Below are positions 11,703 through 24,358 of a DNA stretch of 64,000 nt, in pieces. The DNA is from Gnetum montanum. Lineage: Eukaryota; Streptophyta; Gnetopsida; Gnetales; Gnetaceae. The notes below the pieces were generated by a model that was not told where the DNA came from, did no database searches, and saw only the letters and a program-made list of their open reading frames with translations. Location of the stretch: assembly GCA_015680685.1 (NCBI GenBank), contig MNCI01029592.1:423526-487525 (forward strand). Reading direction: 5' to 3'. Made by a program: the position numbers and the translations under genes. Numbering within the stretch: the first letter of the stretch is position 1; each line of letters opens with the position of its first letter.

Positions 11703-12352
11703 TTTAGGAGTCAAAGAGTGTACAAATATTTATTCAAGCACTATCGTACCTGACCATGATAGTGTGTGCAACAATAAAGATGAGCTTTCTAATAAACCTT
11801 GTAGCACTTTGAAATAGATTAATTATTTCCTTATGCATTTAGTATTTTATGTAGTTTATTTTAATTCTTTAAGTAATTAAATAACTAATTAATTAATCTA
11901 GATTAAATAGTAATAAATTAAGCACATAAGTACAAGCACTTTGAGCATACGCTTGATGCTTGGTAATCCCAATAACACTTAACGTTTGGTAACACAATAA
12001 CATTAAACATGTTTATGATGTGTACACCAAGTGGAAATGGATGCTTATGCTAGGATTAGTTAAATATTAGCTAGTTAGATCAAATTAGCAATTAAATATC
12101 TTTAATTCTTTGTTCTTTATTCTTACGTGACGTAGAACATAAAACATAAAAATGACAAAATTCATATGCCTCAGTTGCACTTAATCACATCTTTGTGTTT
12201 CACAAGTGTAATTGGGAAGATAAAAATTTCAAATATTAGTTTCACTTCCTAGAGACTAGTGTGCTTAGAAGGCTATAAGTTTGTAGAATTCAACTGGATC
12301 ACATATGAACGCTTAGTGATTCATATGGTTGGGTTCTACTCGTTGCTCATCA
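11703..12352 (+). mobile_element. Element B: second, partial copy of the 5' LTR
   Basis: Directly after the full LTR, 650 bp of the same LTR is repeated. It starts at 'taggagtcaaagagtg', which corresponds to about 11055 in the full copy, and runs to ctcgttgctcatca. The missing part is U3, the TATA box and about 100 bp after it. The tRNA-Asp primer site follows this partial copy, so it is the one joined to the internal region. Possible origins are aberrant reverse transcription or unequal recombination between LTRs. Confidence 0.85.
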
Positions 12353-12371
12353 TTGGTGCCACTACTAGGCA
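12353..12371 (+). other. Element B: primer-binding site (tRNA-Asp type)
   Basis: The sequence ttggtgccactactaggca follows the LTR end. It is a decayed match to the 18-base complement of the plant tRNA-Asp 3' end (TGGCGCCGTTGCCGGGGA), the primer used by Athila-lineage elements. Element G (62803-62820) keeps the same site with only two changes. Confidence 0.7.
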
Positions 12372-12512
12372 CTTATAGTTCGATACATGTGCTATCTAGG
12401 ACTTAGTGAATTTTATTTGAGATCATTGGAACAAACCCTAAAGTCGTAATCATTCAGAAAATAAAAATTATAATTATAATTAAAGCACACTAAATTTTTA
12501 TTTTAATTTAAA

Positions 12513-14760
12513 ATGTCTTCTTCTCATAGACATGATGAATCAAAACCACTAGTACCCCAAGAATTCAAAATTATGTACACTCATCCAGATGAGTTTGTAC
12601 CTGATTTCATCTTCATCTTGCTTCAAGATGAATAACTATGGTGGAGAGATACAGAGGGCAACGTTGTGTTGCCTCTTGACCAGTCGTTCTTGGGATGTTG
12701 ATCCAAACTCTTAAGTGGTTTGGCATCCAATGTCTTCATGACAAATACATTGTGTAGGACCATGACTATTAGGACTACCATTTTATTAAAACATAATGTA
12801 AAAGAGATTAGCACCAAAAGAAGCACCATGAAGCTATGAAGGGAAAACAGTTCACTAACCCCTTATTCCTACTAAAACAAAAGGACAAGGAGGATTCTCC
12901 CTCTAGGAGTTCTCAACATGAAGATTCTTCACCCCTTGACTTTGGTGAAGGGGGCTTACACTTGAACTTACAATCCACCATCAATAATCTAGGTTTAGGC
13001 AAAAGTGGGAGCCAAGTCCAGGGCTTGCACAAGCATCGGGATGATGATAAATCTGATGATTATGATCATGACATGTAGAGAGGAGGTGGTAGACACCATG
13101 GTGGTGGTAGTCCTATCTCCTATTCATCCTCTTCATATTCATCTTCTTCTTCCTCCTTTGAATCTAATTGAAATCATAGGGGACAAAACCATGATGGAGG
13201 TGAATGGAAAAATAATGATCATAGGCCTCACCATGAACCAAGGGGTAGCAGAGGACATCATAGGAATCATTGAAATCATGATAATGATGAACCTTTGCTT
13301 GCAACTTGAAGCATGTTGAACATTTTAGAGGCAATTAGAATTCCATCTAGGCATGTGAAATATAGCAAAATCAAGTGGTCAGATATGAACAATATTCCTA
13401 GATTTGAGGGGGGATATAACTCAAATCCACAGACCCATCTTCAAGCCTTTCACGATATCTATGCCTTGTAGAACATACAAAACAATTGGAAAAAACTCAA
13501 GATATTTCCCAAGATACTCATAAAAGAAGTAGAAAGTTGGTATTGGATCTTGGAGCTAGAATCAATTCACAAATGGAGTACAATACTTGAGCTACTTAAT
13601 GATAAATATCAGAGATACTCCAAAATGTCCAATTTAAGAAAGCAAATCCAAGGTAGGTGACAAGGAACACATGAACCCTTGGATGCAACCATGGGTAGGT
13701 ATTATTCCCTTTTGCAGATATGTCCTAGCCATGATTATTCTCAATGAGAGTAACTTTGCCATATCATAGATGGGCTCCAATCAAAAATGAGAAGAACTCT
13801 TGAGATCTATGCCCAAGGGAGATTGTCAAAACTAAGAGCCCATCAAATTCAAAGGCTAATTGAGTAGGTTGCAAAAGAAGAAGGTGGGTTGAGAAAATGG
13901 GAAAGTGATAAGGAGTATAACTAAGAACCTTCCATTTAAAAAAGGGAGGTCCAATTCTATGATAGTGAGGAAGAGGCACCACTTGATGAAGTGGTGTAGC
14001 AAAAAACCTTACCAATTCAAAAATATGTGTCTAAAATTTTGGCTAAGGTTGAAAAAATGTAGGAATGTTTACATAAAAAAATATTCAAATTTCTCTAAAA
14101 ATTATAGAATAATCCAAGAGAAAGGTAGTGATCATGATTGCAAGAGAAGAAAGGAAGTTGAATATGCCTACCAAAGAGGTAAGGGCAAAGTTGTTGTAGT
14201 AGAAGAGATTGTGGAGTTAGAATCAAATGATTATGGTGGGTGTGACATCTGCCAATATGCACATCCCAAGGAATGTTGTCCTACTATGCACACTTACAAG
14301 AATCTAGGGTGTATGCTCTAAATCCTAGACTAGTACGAAGGTAAGCACCCAAAAGGTTACCTTATCCTAAAGGTAACCAAAGGTAGTTCCACCAACAACA
14401 ACAAGATTATTATCCAAGTGGAGCTTCACCACAACTGTATGAGTAGTACCATTAGTGGCAACACCAACAGTCATGGGAGATGTCACCACCAAGGTAGCAG
14501 TACCCTTATAGACAACCAAATCCATACAGGTACTATGTTCAATAACCCATGTCTTCATGTGACTCTTCCAATCATGCCTCCTTGCAACATCACTACTACC
14601 CTTCAAAGTACGATAGAACACATTCTACATCTCCTAGAGGGAAATCCCTATATCCTTATCACCTTTCTCATCCTTCAACACATGTCCCTCCACCTTTAAT
14701 CCAATTACCACCTACTCCATCCATGCAAAGAAAAATTTTCACATAGTCGTAACAACATAA
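12513..14760 (+). pseudogene. Element B: gag (broken)
   Basis: Gag forms the virus-like particle and binds the RNA. Translation starts with MSSSHRHDESK at 12513, after the primer site. The N-terminal block reads FIFILLQDE; then come a Ser/His/Asp-rich stretch (12840-13280), the conserved DMNNIPRFEGGYNSNPQTHLQ entry to the capsid domain (about 13385), WYWILELESIHKW, LRKQIQG and RYYSLL (13700) with CHIIDGLQ, as in Retrotrans_gag domains of Athila elements. A C-x2-C-x3-H-x4-C zinc knuckle (CDICQYAHPKECC) is at about 14242-14280. A Tyr/Pro/Gln-rich tail runs to about 14760. Stops and at least two frame changes are present. Confidence 0.85.
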
Positions 14761-14965
14761 TGCTACTAGGGCTATTACCTTACAACCAATTTCTTAGCTA
14801 AGTGGTTCAAAAATCAAATTTCATAAAAGACCATACTTCTGAACCAATAGCCCTACAAACCCTATAGCAACTCATGTAGTTGGTTGCCCTATGTCTCAAT
14901 CATCTTCTGCATCCATTCCTTTTGAAATTCCTTCAAACCAAACACCTCCCAAGATCCACACAGTC

Positions 14966-15900
14966 ATGTTAACACACATTATATTTGATTAGATCAGTGT
15001 TGGCAATCTTCTCAGGAAAATGGTTGATCCTAGCAGTCTTCTCATCTACCTATAGATTGTTGAAAATGAGCCATGTAAGGCTTTTTTTTATTCAGGTTCT
15101 GGGATCAACATGGTTTTCCCTAAAATGTACCAAGTCTAGAACCTACCTCCTCTCAAGAAGAGCAAAATGCATTTAGAATTAATAGATTAATCTATCACTA
15201 TTCCCTTCAGATTAATGGAGGACATTATGACCACCATCTATGGGTGCTTGTATCTAGCTAATTTCCTAGTGATCAAGGTTGACAATTACAAGGGGGATTT
15301 TCCAATCATTATGTAAAGGGCTTGGTTGAGCAATATTGATGTGAAAATGGACATTAGAGATCATTCCTTAAAGATTTCCAAGGAAAATGCATTTGGAAAG
15401 ATTGAGAAGAAGAGAGTTCCATGCATCGCGTACAACAATACTAGGTGCAACTATGTGAAGAAACTTTGGTCTATCAAAACCACATCAATCAAAGCATTTA
15501 GACATTGTGCAAAAAAATTTGAAATCTAAAAGTGCCTATATGTCACAACCATAAAATAGGAGGGCACCCAATGGCTAACAACTGATTCTAAAATTAGCAC
15601 ACTTTGCATAGAACCTACTGAGATCTTAACTTATTCCTATGTTGAAGGCATGGATGAACTGGAGCAAGTTCATCACCAACTCTCTAATGATAAACCTCAT
15701 GATACCAACTAGGAAGAGTTCAAAATCCCTAAAAATTTTAAACAGCAAGCCTTAGAGTTGAAAACTCTACCTACTGACATGGAATATCCATTTCTAAAAA
15801 ATGACAAGTTGATGATAATCAATGTCAACCTTGTTCCTTAGTAGAAAAGAATGCCATTGAAGGTGGTCAACAAATGGATAATAATCTTTTCTTGGCCATA
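14966..15900 (+). pseudogene. Element B: aspartic protease and pol linker (broken)
   Basis: This part corresponds to the protease that cuts Gag-Pol, followed by the linker to RT. Readable pieces are NEPCKAFFYSGSGINMVF, where the catalytic Asp position is Tyr, LEL ID with a stop, FLVIKVDNYKGDFPIIM and RAWLSNIDVKM (15270-15350). The linker continues with KRVPCIAYNN and GTQWLTT and the acidic GMDELEQVHHQL (15650). The frame is open except for TAG/TAA stops. Paralogues lie at 669-1121, 38300-38770 and 45340-45700. Confidence 0.85.
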
Positions 15901-17226
15901 TCCTGAATTCATGGGGATTGATCCTTGGATAGGCCAACATCACATCTATACCAATCTAGCGATGAAGCTAAAGAGGCAACTACAATGATGGTTGAACCCC
16001 AAATTAAAGTAGATCATCAAAGAGGAAATTAAACAACTCCTCAAGGCAAGGTTCATCTATCCAATTTTGGATTGTGAGTGCATTAGCCCACTTGTAAGTA
16101 TGCCAAAGAAAGATGGCAAGTGGCAGATCTTTATTGATTTCAAGTTTTTGAACATGGCAACATTCAAAGATCATTTCCCATTATCATTTGTGGACCAAGT
16201 GTTGGACACTATTTCTAGGCATTGCTATTATAGCTTTCTAGATGGTTATAGTGGCTATAACCAAATTTAGATCACACATGAGGATTAGGCCAAAAAAACA
16301 TTCATAAGTCCCTAGGGGAATTTTGCATATTGTAAGATGCCCTTTGGTCTATGCAATGTTCCTGCAACTTTCCAATGCTTAGTCTTGAGCATTTTTCAAC
16401 AACAGATTAGTAGCAAGGTAGATGTTTTCATGGATGACTTCTCCACCTATGGCACTACATTTGAGTAAGCCTTGGACCACCTTGAGCAAGTTCTTAAAAG
16501 ATGCATGGAGACCAATCTTTAGGTTAATTGGCAAATAGGCAATCTGATGGTTCAGGAGGCCATTGTGCTTGGGCATAGAATTTGTGAAGAAGGGATTGAG
16601 GTGGATCCTAAAAAGATTAGGATCATCCAAGGAGTAATCCACCAACCAAAAACTATTAAGGATGTCTGATCATTCCTTGGATGCACTAGTTGAGAATTTC
16701 TCTAAAATCACTAAACTATTGGTCGAGCTCACAAAGAAAGATGCTTCATTCATATGGACTAAGGAATGTGAAAAGGCATTCTAGCAAGTTAAGGAGAAGT
16801 TTGTAGAAACTCCAATTCTATAAGCACCAGACTGGTCTAGACTATTTCACATCATGATGGATACATTGAATTATTCCTTGGAAGCCATGCTTACACAATT
16901 GGATGATAAAAAATGTCCTTACTATATCCACTTCATAAGCTGAAGCATTTAGGATGCATAACTCAACTACACCACAACAAAAAAATAGCTAATGGTAGTG
17001 GTATATGCCTTGAAAAAATTCAGGCACTATGTGCTTGGGTACAAGGTGTTTGTGCACATAAACCACAATGTCATTTTCTTCCTCATGAGTAACCCAACAA
17101 TGAGCCCCCATGTCATACGATGGTTAGTGATCTTACAAGAGTTCAATCTTACAATGGTAGATCAAAAGCACATTGAGATTATGGTTGCTAATCACTTTTC
17201 TTGGTTACAATGGAATAACAAGTAGG
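15901..17226 (+). pseudogene. Element B: reverse transcriptase and RNase H (broken)
   Basis: RT copies the element RNA and RNase H removes it. The palm reads KQLLKARFIYPILD, VSMPKKDGKWQIFIDF (16080-16145), DHFPLSFVDQVLDTIS, FLDGYSGYNQI, MPFGLCNVPATFQC and the intact catalytic VFMDDFSTYG (DD at 16433-16438). Connection and RNase H follow; the latter is clearest at 16992-17225 with VVYALKKFRHYVLGYKVFVH and INH where the catalytic Asp of the TDH motif is expected. A frameshift near 16670 and several TAG stops break it. The order RT-RNase H-integrase is that of Ty3/gypsy. Confidence 0.9.
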
Positions 17227-18640
17227 AGGAAAGCCTACTTTCTAATCAATTTCCTAATAAACTCCTCTTTGCTAGTGTAGTAAATAAATAACTAGCCACT
17301 AAACCAAAATGGTATGATGGCATCCTCACTTATCTTCTCACTCAGGATATGCCACAAGACTTACACTTCTAGAAGAAACAATAGTTTCTTCATCAGGTCA
17401 AATGCTTCATGGAGATTAACAGACACCTTTACAAGGTGTGCACCAATAACCTGGTTCATTGGTATGTTCCTAACGCTACTTAGCTATGTGTTCTTCAAGA
17501 TGCTCATGAGGATCCTTATAGGGGCCACTATGCAAGAAGACACACAACCATTAAGATCTTGATGGTAGGGTATTACTAGCCAACAATCTTTAGGGATGCT
17601 CACTAATTCATCCACTCTTGTGAATGCTATCAATGAGATGGTGGGATGACCACTTAAATGGAGGAGCCTCAATAGTGGATCCAACCACTGGAACCCTTCA
17701 AAATCTAGGGCATAGACTTCATGGATTCTGTCATGCCCATGTCAAATGGAAAGGCATACATAATAGTCACTATTTACTATTGTACCAAATGGGAAGAATC
17801 AACAACTGTCATTGACTATACATCCTCCACTATAGCACAATTTGTACAACAGAATGTTCTAAATAGGTTTGGAATGCCACATGCACTAATTTCTAACAAT
17901 GGTACTCATTTTATAGGTGCTACTTTTTGTAAGCTCATGTAACGCTTAAGGGTTGAACATAAACTAACAACATCCTACCACCCCCAAGCCAACGATAAAG
18001 CAAAGGTTACTAATAAGAAGATCACTAAGATCTTAACCCAAACAATTAGCAAATATATGACATTGGAGCATGAAACTAAATGATGCCCTTTGGGCCTATC
18101 ACTCCACATTGAAATTCCCTATAGGCTACTCTCCCTATGAGCTACTATATATTAAAATTACCAACTCTTCTAATTCAATTTGAGCTATATATACTTTCAA
18201 CAGTCTATCATCTAAATCTTGACCTTAGCCTAGCACAAAAAAGAGGAATTGATCAACCTCTATGTGCTAGATGAAAATTGATTGGTAGCCCTATCCTTGA
18301 ATGAAGTACATAAGCATTCAACAAAAAAATTTCATGACCTTAGAATACAAAAGGTAAAATTTTAAACTAGAGATAAGGTTCTCTATTGAAACCCCATACA
18401 TGTACCTCAACAAACTAAGTTCCAAACATTATGCGAAGGGCCTTACATCATTTATGAAACCTTTCTTGCTAGGTCCATGTTGATCTACAAACTTGAGAGT
18501 CCAACTAAGAAACAATTGGTCAACATGTAATAACTAAAATCTTTCCATGATCCCAAGCAAGCCAGTGAAATCAACACCTCCTTGGATGGACAACCTCACT
18601 CAGTTTTTTAGGTCTCCTCCTTTCAACTCAGTCATGGGGA
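17227..18640 (+). pseudogene. Element B: integrase (broken, catalytic residues changed)
   Basis: Integrase joins element DNA to the chromosome. A decayed zinc-binding N-terminus lies at about 17520-17640. The core reads GIDFMDSVMPMSNGKAYIIV, then LISNNGTHFIGATF (17880-17935) and a block ending KAKVTN (about 18000). At the three catalytic positions one now sees D, N and K, so two of three are lost. The C-terminal part includes HVPQQTKFQ, CEGPYIIYETF and KLESPTKKQLVNM (18395-18530), matched by the minus-strand piece at 61640-61874. The end of pol near 18620 carries cagtcatggggatgatgg, a purine-rich border also seen in the pol-less elements. Confidence 0.88.
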
Positions 18641-18788
18641 TGATGGCCATCTATGCTAACCATTAAAATAGCGTTTCAATTTTTCTACTTATTTTTTACA
18701 CCTTTTTCTTTTATACTTTCTTGGTTTTTATACCTTTTTATTTTACAGTTTGTTATTTTTCCAAATATTTGTTTTACAACATCATTAA
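18641..18788 (+). other. Element B: start of the untranslated region, T-rich
   Basis: T-rich sequence without coding signal directly after the integrase, cut at 18788 by element A. It continues at 31979 on the other side of A, where the same T-rich character goes on. No target duplication of A can be seen (attaa before, gttgg after). Confidence 0.6.
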
Positions 18789-19248
18789 TGATGAATCATT
18801 AGTTGGTTGGGATATCACTGATGCTATGTCACATCTATTTGACAAAAAGGTCAATTTTTGTCCACCAACATTATCATAATTACAATATCATAACACAAGC
18901 TATGTAATTGTAGATCCAATATCACGGGATGTTGGCATCCTATAAATACAACACTTAGGTGCACGGATCAAAAGAAGTTTGGTTCCACCCTTAGGTAGAC
19001 TCTTCCAATTTGTTTTTGTAGTTTTAGTAATAGAGTGAATGTCCATAGTATGGTTTTGAGTAGTTTTATGGAATCTTTATTCGACTAAAGTGTACTTGGA
19101 CATAGTTCATGTCCAAAAATAAAGATTGATATTGGTTTTCATCATTGCAACATCCACTTAGTTTTTACTATTTTTACTTAGCATAGTTTTTACTACTTTC
19201 TAGATAATCATTTACATTTCCAAGTATTTTACTTTACTTATTTATTAG
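18789..19248 (+). mobile_element. Element A: first half of the 5' LTR
   Basis: It starts TGATGAATCATTAG and carries 'gggatatcactgatgc', 'ccaatatcacggga' and a TATA box (tataaata about 18951). It breaks off at tttattag, where ATTAG is the target duplication of element A'. The second half resumes at 25271. The two halves together equal the 3' LTR at 31041-31978 in order and length. Confidence 0.92.
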
Positions 19249-20157
19249 TGATGAGTGGTGAGGTACCCCTGCACTCAACCATACAAATACGAGTGTTCAC
19301 GCACGATCTAGTCGAACTCCACAGATGGGCTAGTTGTAGTATCTAGATAGTTACTCGTTGATCGCAATTCATTGTCTTTCCACTTGGACTAATATTTGCT
19401 TTGTCACGTATGGTTTAGTCTAGAGTGAGGTGTATGATGTGGTCCTAGACTAGTGCTACTCCTAGAGGCAATGGAAAGTAACATTTTTTTAACTAAGAGG
19501 GAAAGGGTGAAGAGAATCTAAGCTAGCCTAAGTGCAATGAGCATTCGTCCCTTAATCCATACACATCTTGGACCTTGTGTACTACTACTATGATTACCAA
19601 GCACATGTCCTAGGTACGCTACTAGGATACCAAGTAGTCACACTTAAATGCTTGTGATTAAGTCGTACTCATTCAACGTTGATAACAGGGATAGGAGAGG
19701 AAGGTAAAGAGATAATAAGTAAGAAACTAATAAATAATAGTTAAAACTAAGTGAATGCTACAATGATGAAGTAATCTCAATCTTTATTGTTGGTCATGTA
19801 CGTGTTCAAGTACGTTACACTTGAATAAAGGTTTCATACAATTACAATCATCACATTGTGGGCATGCACTAAAGAAAGGGTTGAGAGGAATTGAAACTGA
19901 CAAAAAGATCCTACTCTAATACTGAATTTTCCTGTTACTCTCCCATGTGTCCAATTGTGTATTTATAGGCTCACAAAGGAACCATGATATCGTGTACTTG
20001 ATATCACTAGCTAGGCTATGATATTGGGTACCCAATATCAGGGGTCCAATATCAGGAGTCTGATATTGGGACTCATTAGACCTGATATCTTGTACATGAT
20101 ATCAAAGATCCAATAATAGGGGTATGATATCAGCACCTAGCAAACCATGATTCATCA
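19249..20157 (-). mobile_element. Element A': 3' LTR
   Basis: The plus-strand text starts tgatgagtggtgaggtaccc and ends ccatgattcatca, 909 bp. Near the right end (U3, 19985-20135) about nine GATATC, GATATT or AATATC words occur within 150 bp. The reversed TATA box (tatttata) lies at about 19960. The polypurine tract is adjacent at 20158. Confidence 0.95.
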
Positions 20158-20172
20158 TACCCCCACAACTAA
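20158..20172 (-). other. Element A': polypurine tract
   Basis: Plus-strand tacccccacaactaa is the reverse of a TTAGTTGTGGGGGTA tract that abuts the 3' LTR. It primes plus-strand DNA synthesis. The same tract precedes the LTRs of F (49369), A (31040) and M (2949). Confidence 0.85.
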
Positions 20173-20339
20173 AAAAAAGCTTGTCCTCGAGTTAAAGAAA
20201 GTGAGGAACAAGTTCAATTGATTACAGAGTGGATAGGTGTGGGATTATTGACTAACTAGAAATTTATTCATGTTGCAGTGGAGAGTTGAATACAAAAAAA
20301 TTGGGACACGGATACAAAATTACAAAATTTATTAAAACT

Positions 20340-20775
20340 CATATGGTTCTTAGTGGCGATGGCTCCTCCATGGATGCCTTTCCTTTGTCTTGTGCTTCAG
20401 GCTTCTGAGATTGAAAATGTTGAAGAAGAACCCAACGTTTCTTCTCTTTTATCTAAGGATTATGAGTCGTCCATGCTAATGTTCCAATGTTTGATGAAGT
20501 TAGCACTTCCCATGGACACAGTAGCTGTAGGAACACTTGATTGACCTTGACATGCCATGCCACAAATAGCCATTATTCCTCTTCATAGGCTCGAGCCCTA
20601 ACCTCTCGACCTTTTTCTTAGCTAGATCATGTAGTGATAGGAGTTCCTTGATTGATGCTAAATTATTGTGCCTCTTGATCCACATGTTCTACATGAGGTC
20701 CTTGGCTTCTACCTCCTCGTGGGAATTTAGTTGCACCTTGAGAAGGTCCTCCTTGTTGTCCTCTTTTAGGGTCCA
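20340..20775 (-). pseudogene. Element A': ORF3-like remnant, charged helical
   Basis: The minus strand reads a Lys/Glu/Leu-rich stretch (WTLKEDNKEDLLKVQLNSHE, then HNNLASIKELLSLHDLAKKK) ending about 60 codons further. It lies between the untranslated region and the polypurine tract, where B and F carry ORF3. Composition and position suggest the C-terminal part of the same coiled-coil protein, but no residue-by-residue match to 36474-36773 could be made by eye. Confidence 0.4.
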
Positions 20776-20879
20776 TCTATAATCAAAAAAAGATCAATTA
20801 TTAGTAAGGTTATTGAAAGAAGTTCAATTATTTCATACCTTACTTATTACCTTTAGTAAATGTTGAATTCTTTACTTAG

Positions 20880-22250
20880 TGTGATTTTAGAGTTAGAAAT
20901 TTCTTTAAAGAAGTTACCCTAAAAGTTTAATGTTAGACCTGGTTTGTTTAGGTGACACATCAAAGGACATGTAATGGTTTTGGGAAACATTTGATAAAAT
21001 GATGAAAAAGGAAAGAATAGATTTGGCAATGAAGTACTCGGAGGGTATAAAATGATGTGGTGGTTTGCAACAAGTATAAATTACAAAATTCACACAAGTG
21101 GGTCCTCCCCAAAGTAAGTTCCAACCTATAATGCCCTTGCATAACCACACCTTAAAATTCCTATACGCACTAGAAGGGTTAAATGTAATCTACATTGATG
21201 CAAAAAGACACATACATGTTGATACTACTGTGATGAGGTGGGAATTCTATGTGACATAAGATACAAGTTACCAATTCATGAACAGCGAGATGAGACAAAT
21301 TGTAGAAGGGATTATAAAGATCAGGATGTGAGGTGACTAACCCAGGGCACAATGAATCTTGAGTGTAGGGCATGATTAATGTGTCATTAACCCATCACTC
21401 CAAAATCAAGACCAAGTCCATTCCTTCAATCAGTGACATCGCATTGTTTCATCCCATGATGGACAACCATAAGAGTACCATGACAACAAGGCGTACAATC
21501 ACTTGGCGTTTTGTTCAAGGGAGGAGTGATTCGTAATTTCTTTGCGGCACTTTGATCTTGATATTTTCTTTTTCTTTTTGTGTGGCCGCTTTGGCACACT
21601 CTTCTTACTCCTTTCTTTTCCTTTTTCTTGAATGCTTAATCCAGAGAAGCTGCCTACCTTCAGGCATGGGTGCATGTCGTTCTAGTGGAACCCCCTAGAA
21701 TAGCATTGAGTTTCTTGATTGAGTGCCTTTATTACTCTTACTCCCATTTTTCATTAGATCTACAAAGATCTTAGTACAATCAAGCTATATGCTAACTCCA
21801 ACAAATGTCACCAAAGAGAATCAACAAGTTCCCTTGATGTCACACCTTGGCCATTCCCTCTTAGTCCATCATTTTTTGCTCTGGGCATAATAAGCACAAA
21901 ATTACTTTTAAGTTTTCATGATGACAAGAATATCATCATACCCAAAGTAGAACCTTTCATTAATAGAATGGTCAAGTGGATGTGGTAAGCTCGCTGTCGA
22001 AATAATTAGTCACCTGAGACTTGATAACATAGAACAACACCTTAACCAGTGAGTCACATGAGTGTTTTATTCATAGATGAGATTACCCATAAAAAGATAA
22101 CAAGATAAAACAATAAATAAAAAGATGAAAAACTAAAAAACAAAAAATGGTAAAATTAAAGAAAAGGGAAAACATTTATTAATTCTACTCATTAGAATGA
22201 AGGATATCCCCCATGACTAAACCCTTGAGTTTGACTAGAATTAATAAATG
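20880..22250 (-). other. Element A': conserved untranslated region (CUR copy 2)
   Basis: Non-coding and collinear with the other four copies. Landmarks are 'cacaagtgggtcctcccc' with 'cccttgcataacc' (21092-21145), the reversed motif 'caggcatgggtgcatgtcg' (21653-21692) and 'cccttgatgtcacacc' (about 21831). The upstream border is the reversed purine tract atatcccccatgac at about 22206. The small frames on either strand are not conserved between copies. Confidence 0.75.
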
Positions 22251-22316
22251 GAAAATTTGGATCCAAGCATTTTCGAAACATTAGAGTCCAATCATATCCA
22301 AACCACCAAGTTTCTT

Positions 22317-24225
22317 TTAAGGTGGTGGTAGGAATATACCCAAATTCAAGTTCACATACTTGATTGTAATAGGCATAGTGGGGCAGATTATAAGATGTGG
22401 TATGTGATAAGGAGTTGACCCACTATGGCACCCATGACCGTAAGATGGTATGTAAGGATTGGTATGTCTCCCTATGTGGCTATATTCATTGGGCCCCATA
22501 GTTGTTGGAGTTTTGATCGGTGGTCCTAATAAGGTAACACAAGGCGTTGGATTCGAGGAGAAGGATGCACCACAGTGCTGAACTTGTGTTGAGTGGGAGG
22601 ATGCAGTGCTCTCAAAACTATGTTGTCCCTTCCTATGGTTATGTCTAAAGAAAGGACACTTTTGGTGTTGTGGGACCTCCACTGTTGTTGATAGTAGTAG
22701 TGCAAGTGAGGTTTGTGGGTTGGTGCTATGGTGCAAAACCTTCTAGAACCACTAGTGGTGATGTAGAAGGAGGTGAAGAATGAGAATATTGAGGTTGAGG
22801 AGAAGCGTAAGGTACACGAGGTGGTGGTCCTATTGGAGAGGATATGGGTTGATAGTATTTAGGAGAATGATAACAATGTGGTAAGATAGAGGATGTTGAC
22901 CCAATTGGGGAAACAAGATGCTAAACCTAATAAGCTCTTGGGTTCAAATGATATGAAGGGTGTGACCAGTTTGAGGGTGGCCTCCCCCATGACTTGGATC
23001 TTTGCCACTATGATTGACCATAGTATTTTTGTATAAAATCTGGATGCAACATTATTTCCCAATGCTCATGTAAATGTGACAAGATTGGACATTGAAATTT
23101 AGGATGATTGTATAGGAAAATGTTACACTAATACATATGATTAGCAGTTGAGTTCTTATTCTTTTCAACCCTTCTTTCCAATTGTCTAAGGGTGTTCTAT
23201 TCTGCTTCTTGGTTCATCATGGTTCTACCTCTAATAGTGTTGGCATATTCTCCACATTTTTCACGTATCCATTCCATCATCTTATTGATCCTTGCCTCAA
23301 TTTCATCTAGTGATTGTAGTACTAGCAAAGATGGTTCCACCTCCTTGAGGTGAGTTGATTTCTCCTCTTCATGATCATGGACCTTTGCTAACTCAAGATT
23401 TTGGTCCCATTGAGAGCTTTCAACATTCTCCCACTTAGCCATTTCTCCTTCTTCTTTTGGTACCCACTTAATAAGCTCCTAGAATTGGTGGGTTCATAGC
23501 TCGTATAGTTGACCTCGGGCATACATCCCTAGGGTCTCCCTTGTTTCATTATAGAGTCCATCCATGATGTGATACATTACCCTTTCCTTAAAGAATCCAT
23601 GGCTTGGGCAATTGTTTAACAAAAAATAGTATCTTTCTAAGGCCATGTCCAAGGGTTCATGTTGCCCCTATTTCCATTCTTGGATTTGTCTCCTCAATTT
23701 TGACACTCTTGCATAGGTTTGATATCTTTCATTAAAGAGTTATACCATTGTCTGCCAACGTCAAATTGATTTTGGTCTTAAGGACCTATACCACACTTTT
23801 GCTTGGCCAATAAGTGTCAGAGGAAAGAGCTTAATTTTTTGCCATCCATTATCAATATTGTTCCATACACGGGCATCATGGAAGGCTTGTAAATGATGTT
23901 ACAAATCTAAATCATAGCCTCCTAAAAACTTGGAAAAGTTGTTTAAATCATGCCTAGGTAGATGGCTTTCTTTGTGATGCCTGTAGGATATTTGAACAGC
24001 CTCTTGTATATGCATTAGGCTCTTAGTGGCTCGTAGGGGTTCATCGTCACTAGGTAGATTATGAATTTGTGATTTGGGATGATGTTGTCTTTGTTTATGT
24101 ACATAGGAGACCCTTGCATAAGATTGAGTACTCCAAACATCATCTTCATCATTGTATAATTCATTGGTTCTCCAATGAATTGCCTTACTAGTTGTTACGT
24201 TGTCATAGTCTTGTGAAGAAGACAT
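22317..24225 (-). pseudogene. Element A': gag, short form (few stops)
   Basis: The least damaged long gag after that of G. It starts MSSSQDYDNVTTSK at 24225 and goes straight to the DDEPLRATKSLMHIQ and FLGGYDLDL segment that opens the capsid domain. The roughly 90-residue N-terminal block seen in G and D is therefore absent. Then come WYRSLRPKSI, LRRQIQEW, LERYYFLLNNCPSHGF and YHIMDGLYNETRETLGMYA (23600-23500), and a helical acidic part (23442-23197). The zinc knuckle at about 23120 reads CNIFLYNHPKFQC, with Phe for the second Cys. A Pro/Ser/His-rich tail ends near 22317. A few TAG/TGA stops remain. Confidence 0.85.
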
Positions 24226-24339
24226 TATTACAAATTGTGTGTGACTTACTTCAAATTAATCTCTTTTCTAAAAGATATATCGTGAATACTTTGTTACAGT
24301 GATCTTATATGATATAACTAATCTAAATAACTAGTACTA

Positions 24340-24358
24340 TCCATGGCAATGGTGCTAA
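24340..24358 (-). other. Element A': primer-binding site (tRNA-Asp type)
   Basis: The minus strand reads TAGCACCATTGCCATGGA next to the 5' LTR. It differs from the tRNA-Asp complement at five of 18 positions, four of them G-to-A. Confidence 0.8.

Noticed and set aside
13005-13319. A 104-residue plus-strand frame rich in Met, Ile and Val
   Set aside because: It is an alternative phase of the gag of element B; the gag phase reads the conserved Ser/His/Asp-rich segment at the same place.
19985-20135. CRISPR-like array (regularly spaced short repeats)
   Set aside because: The 6-bp GATATC words have variable spacing and phase, lie in an LTR U3, and the DNA is of plant type.
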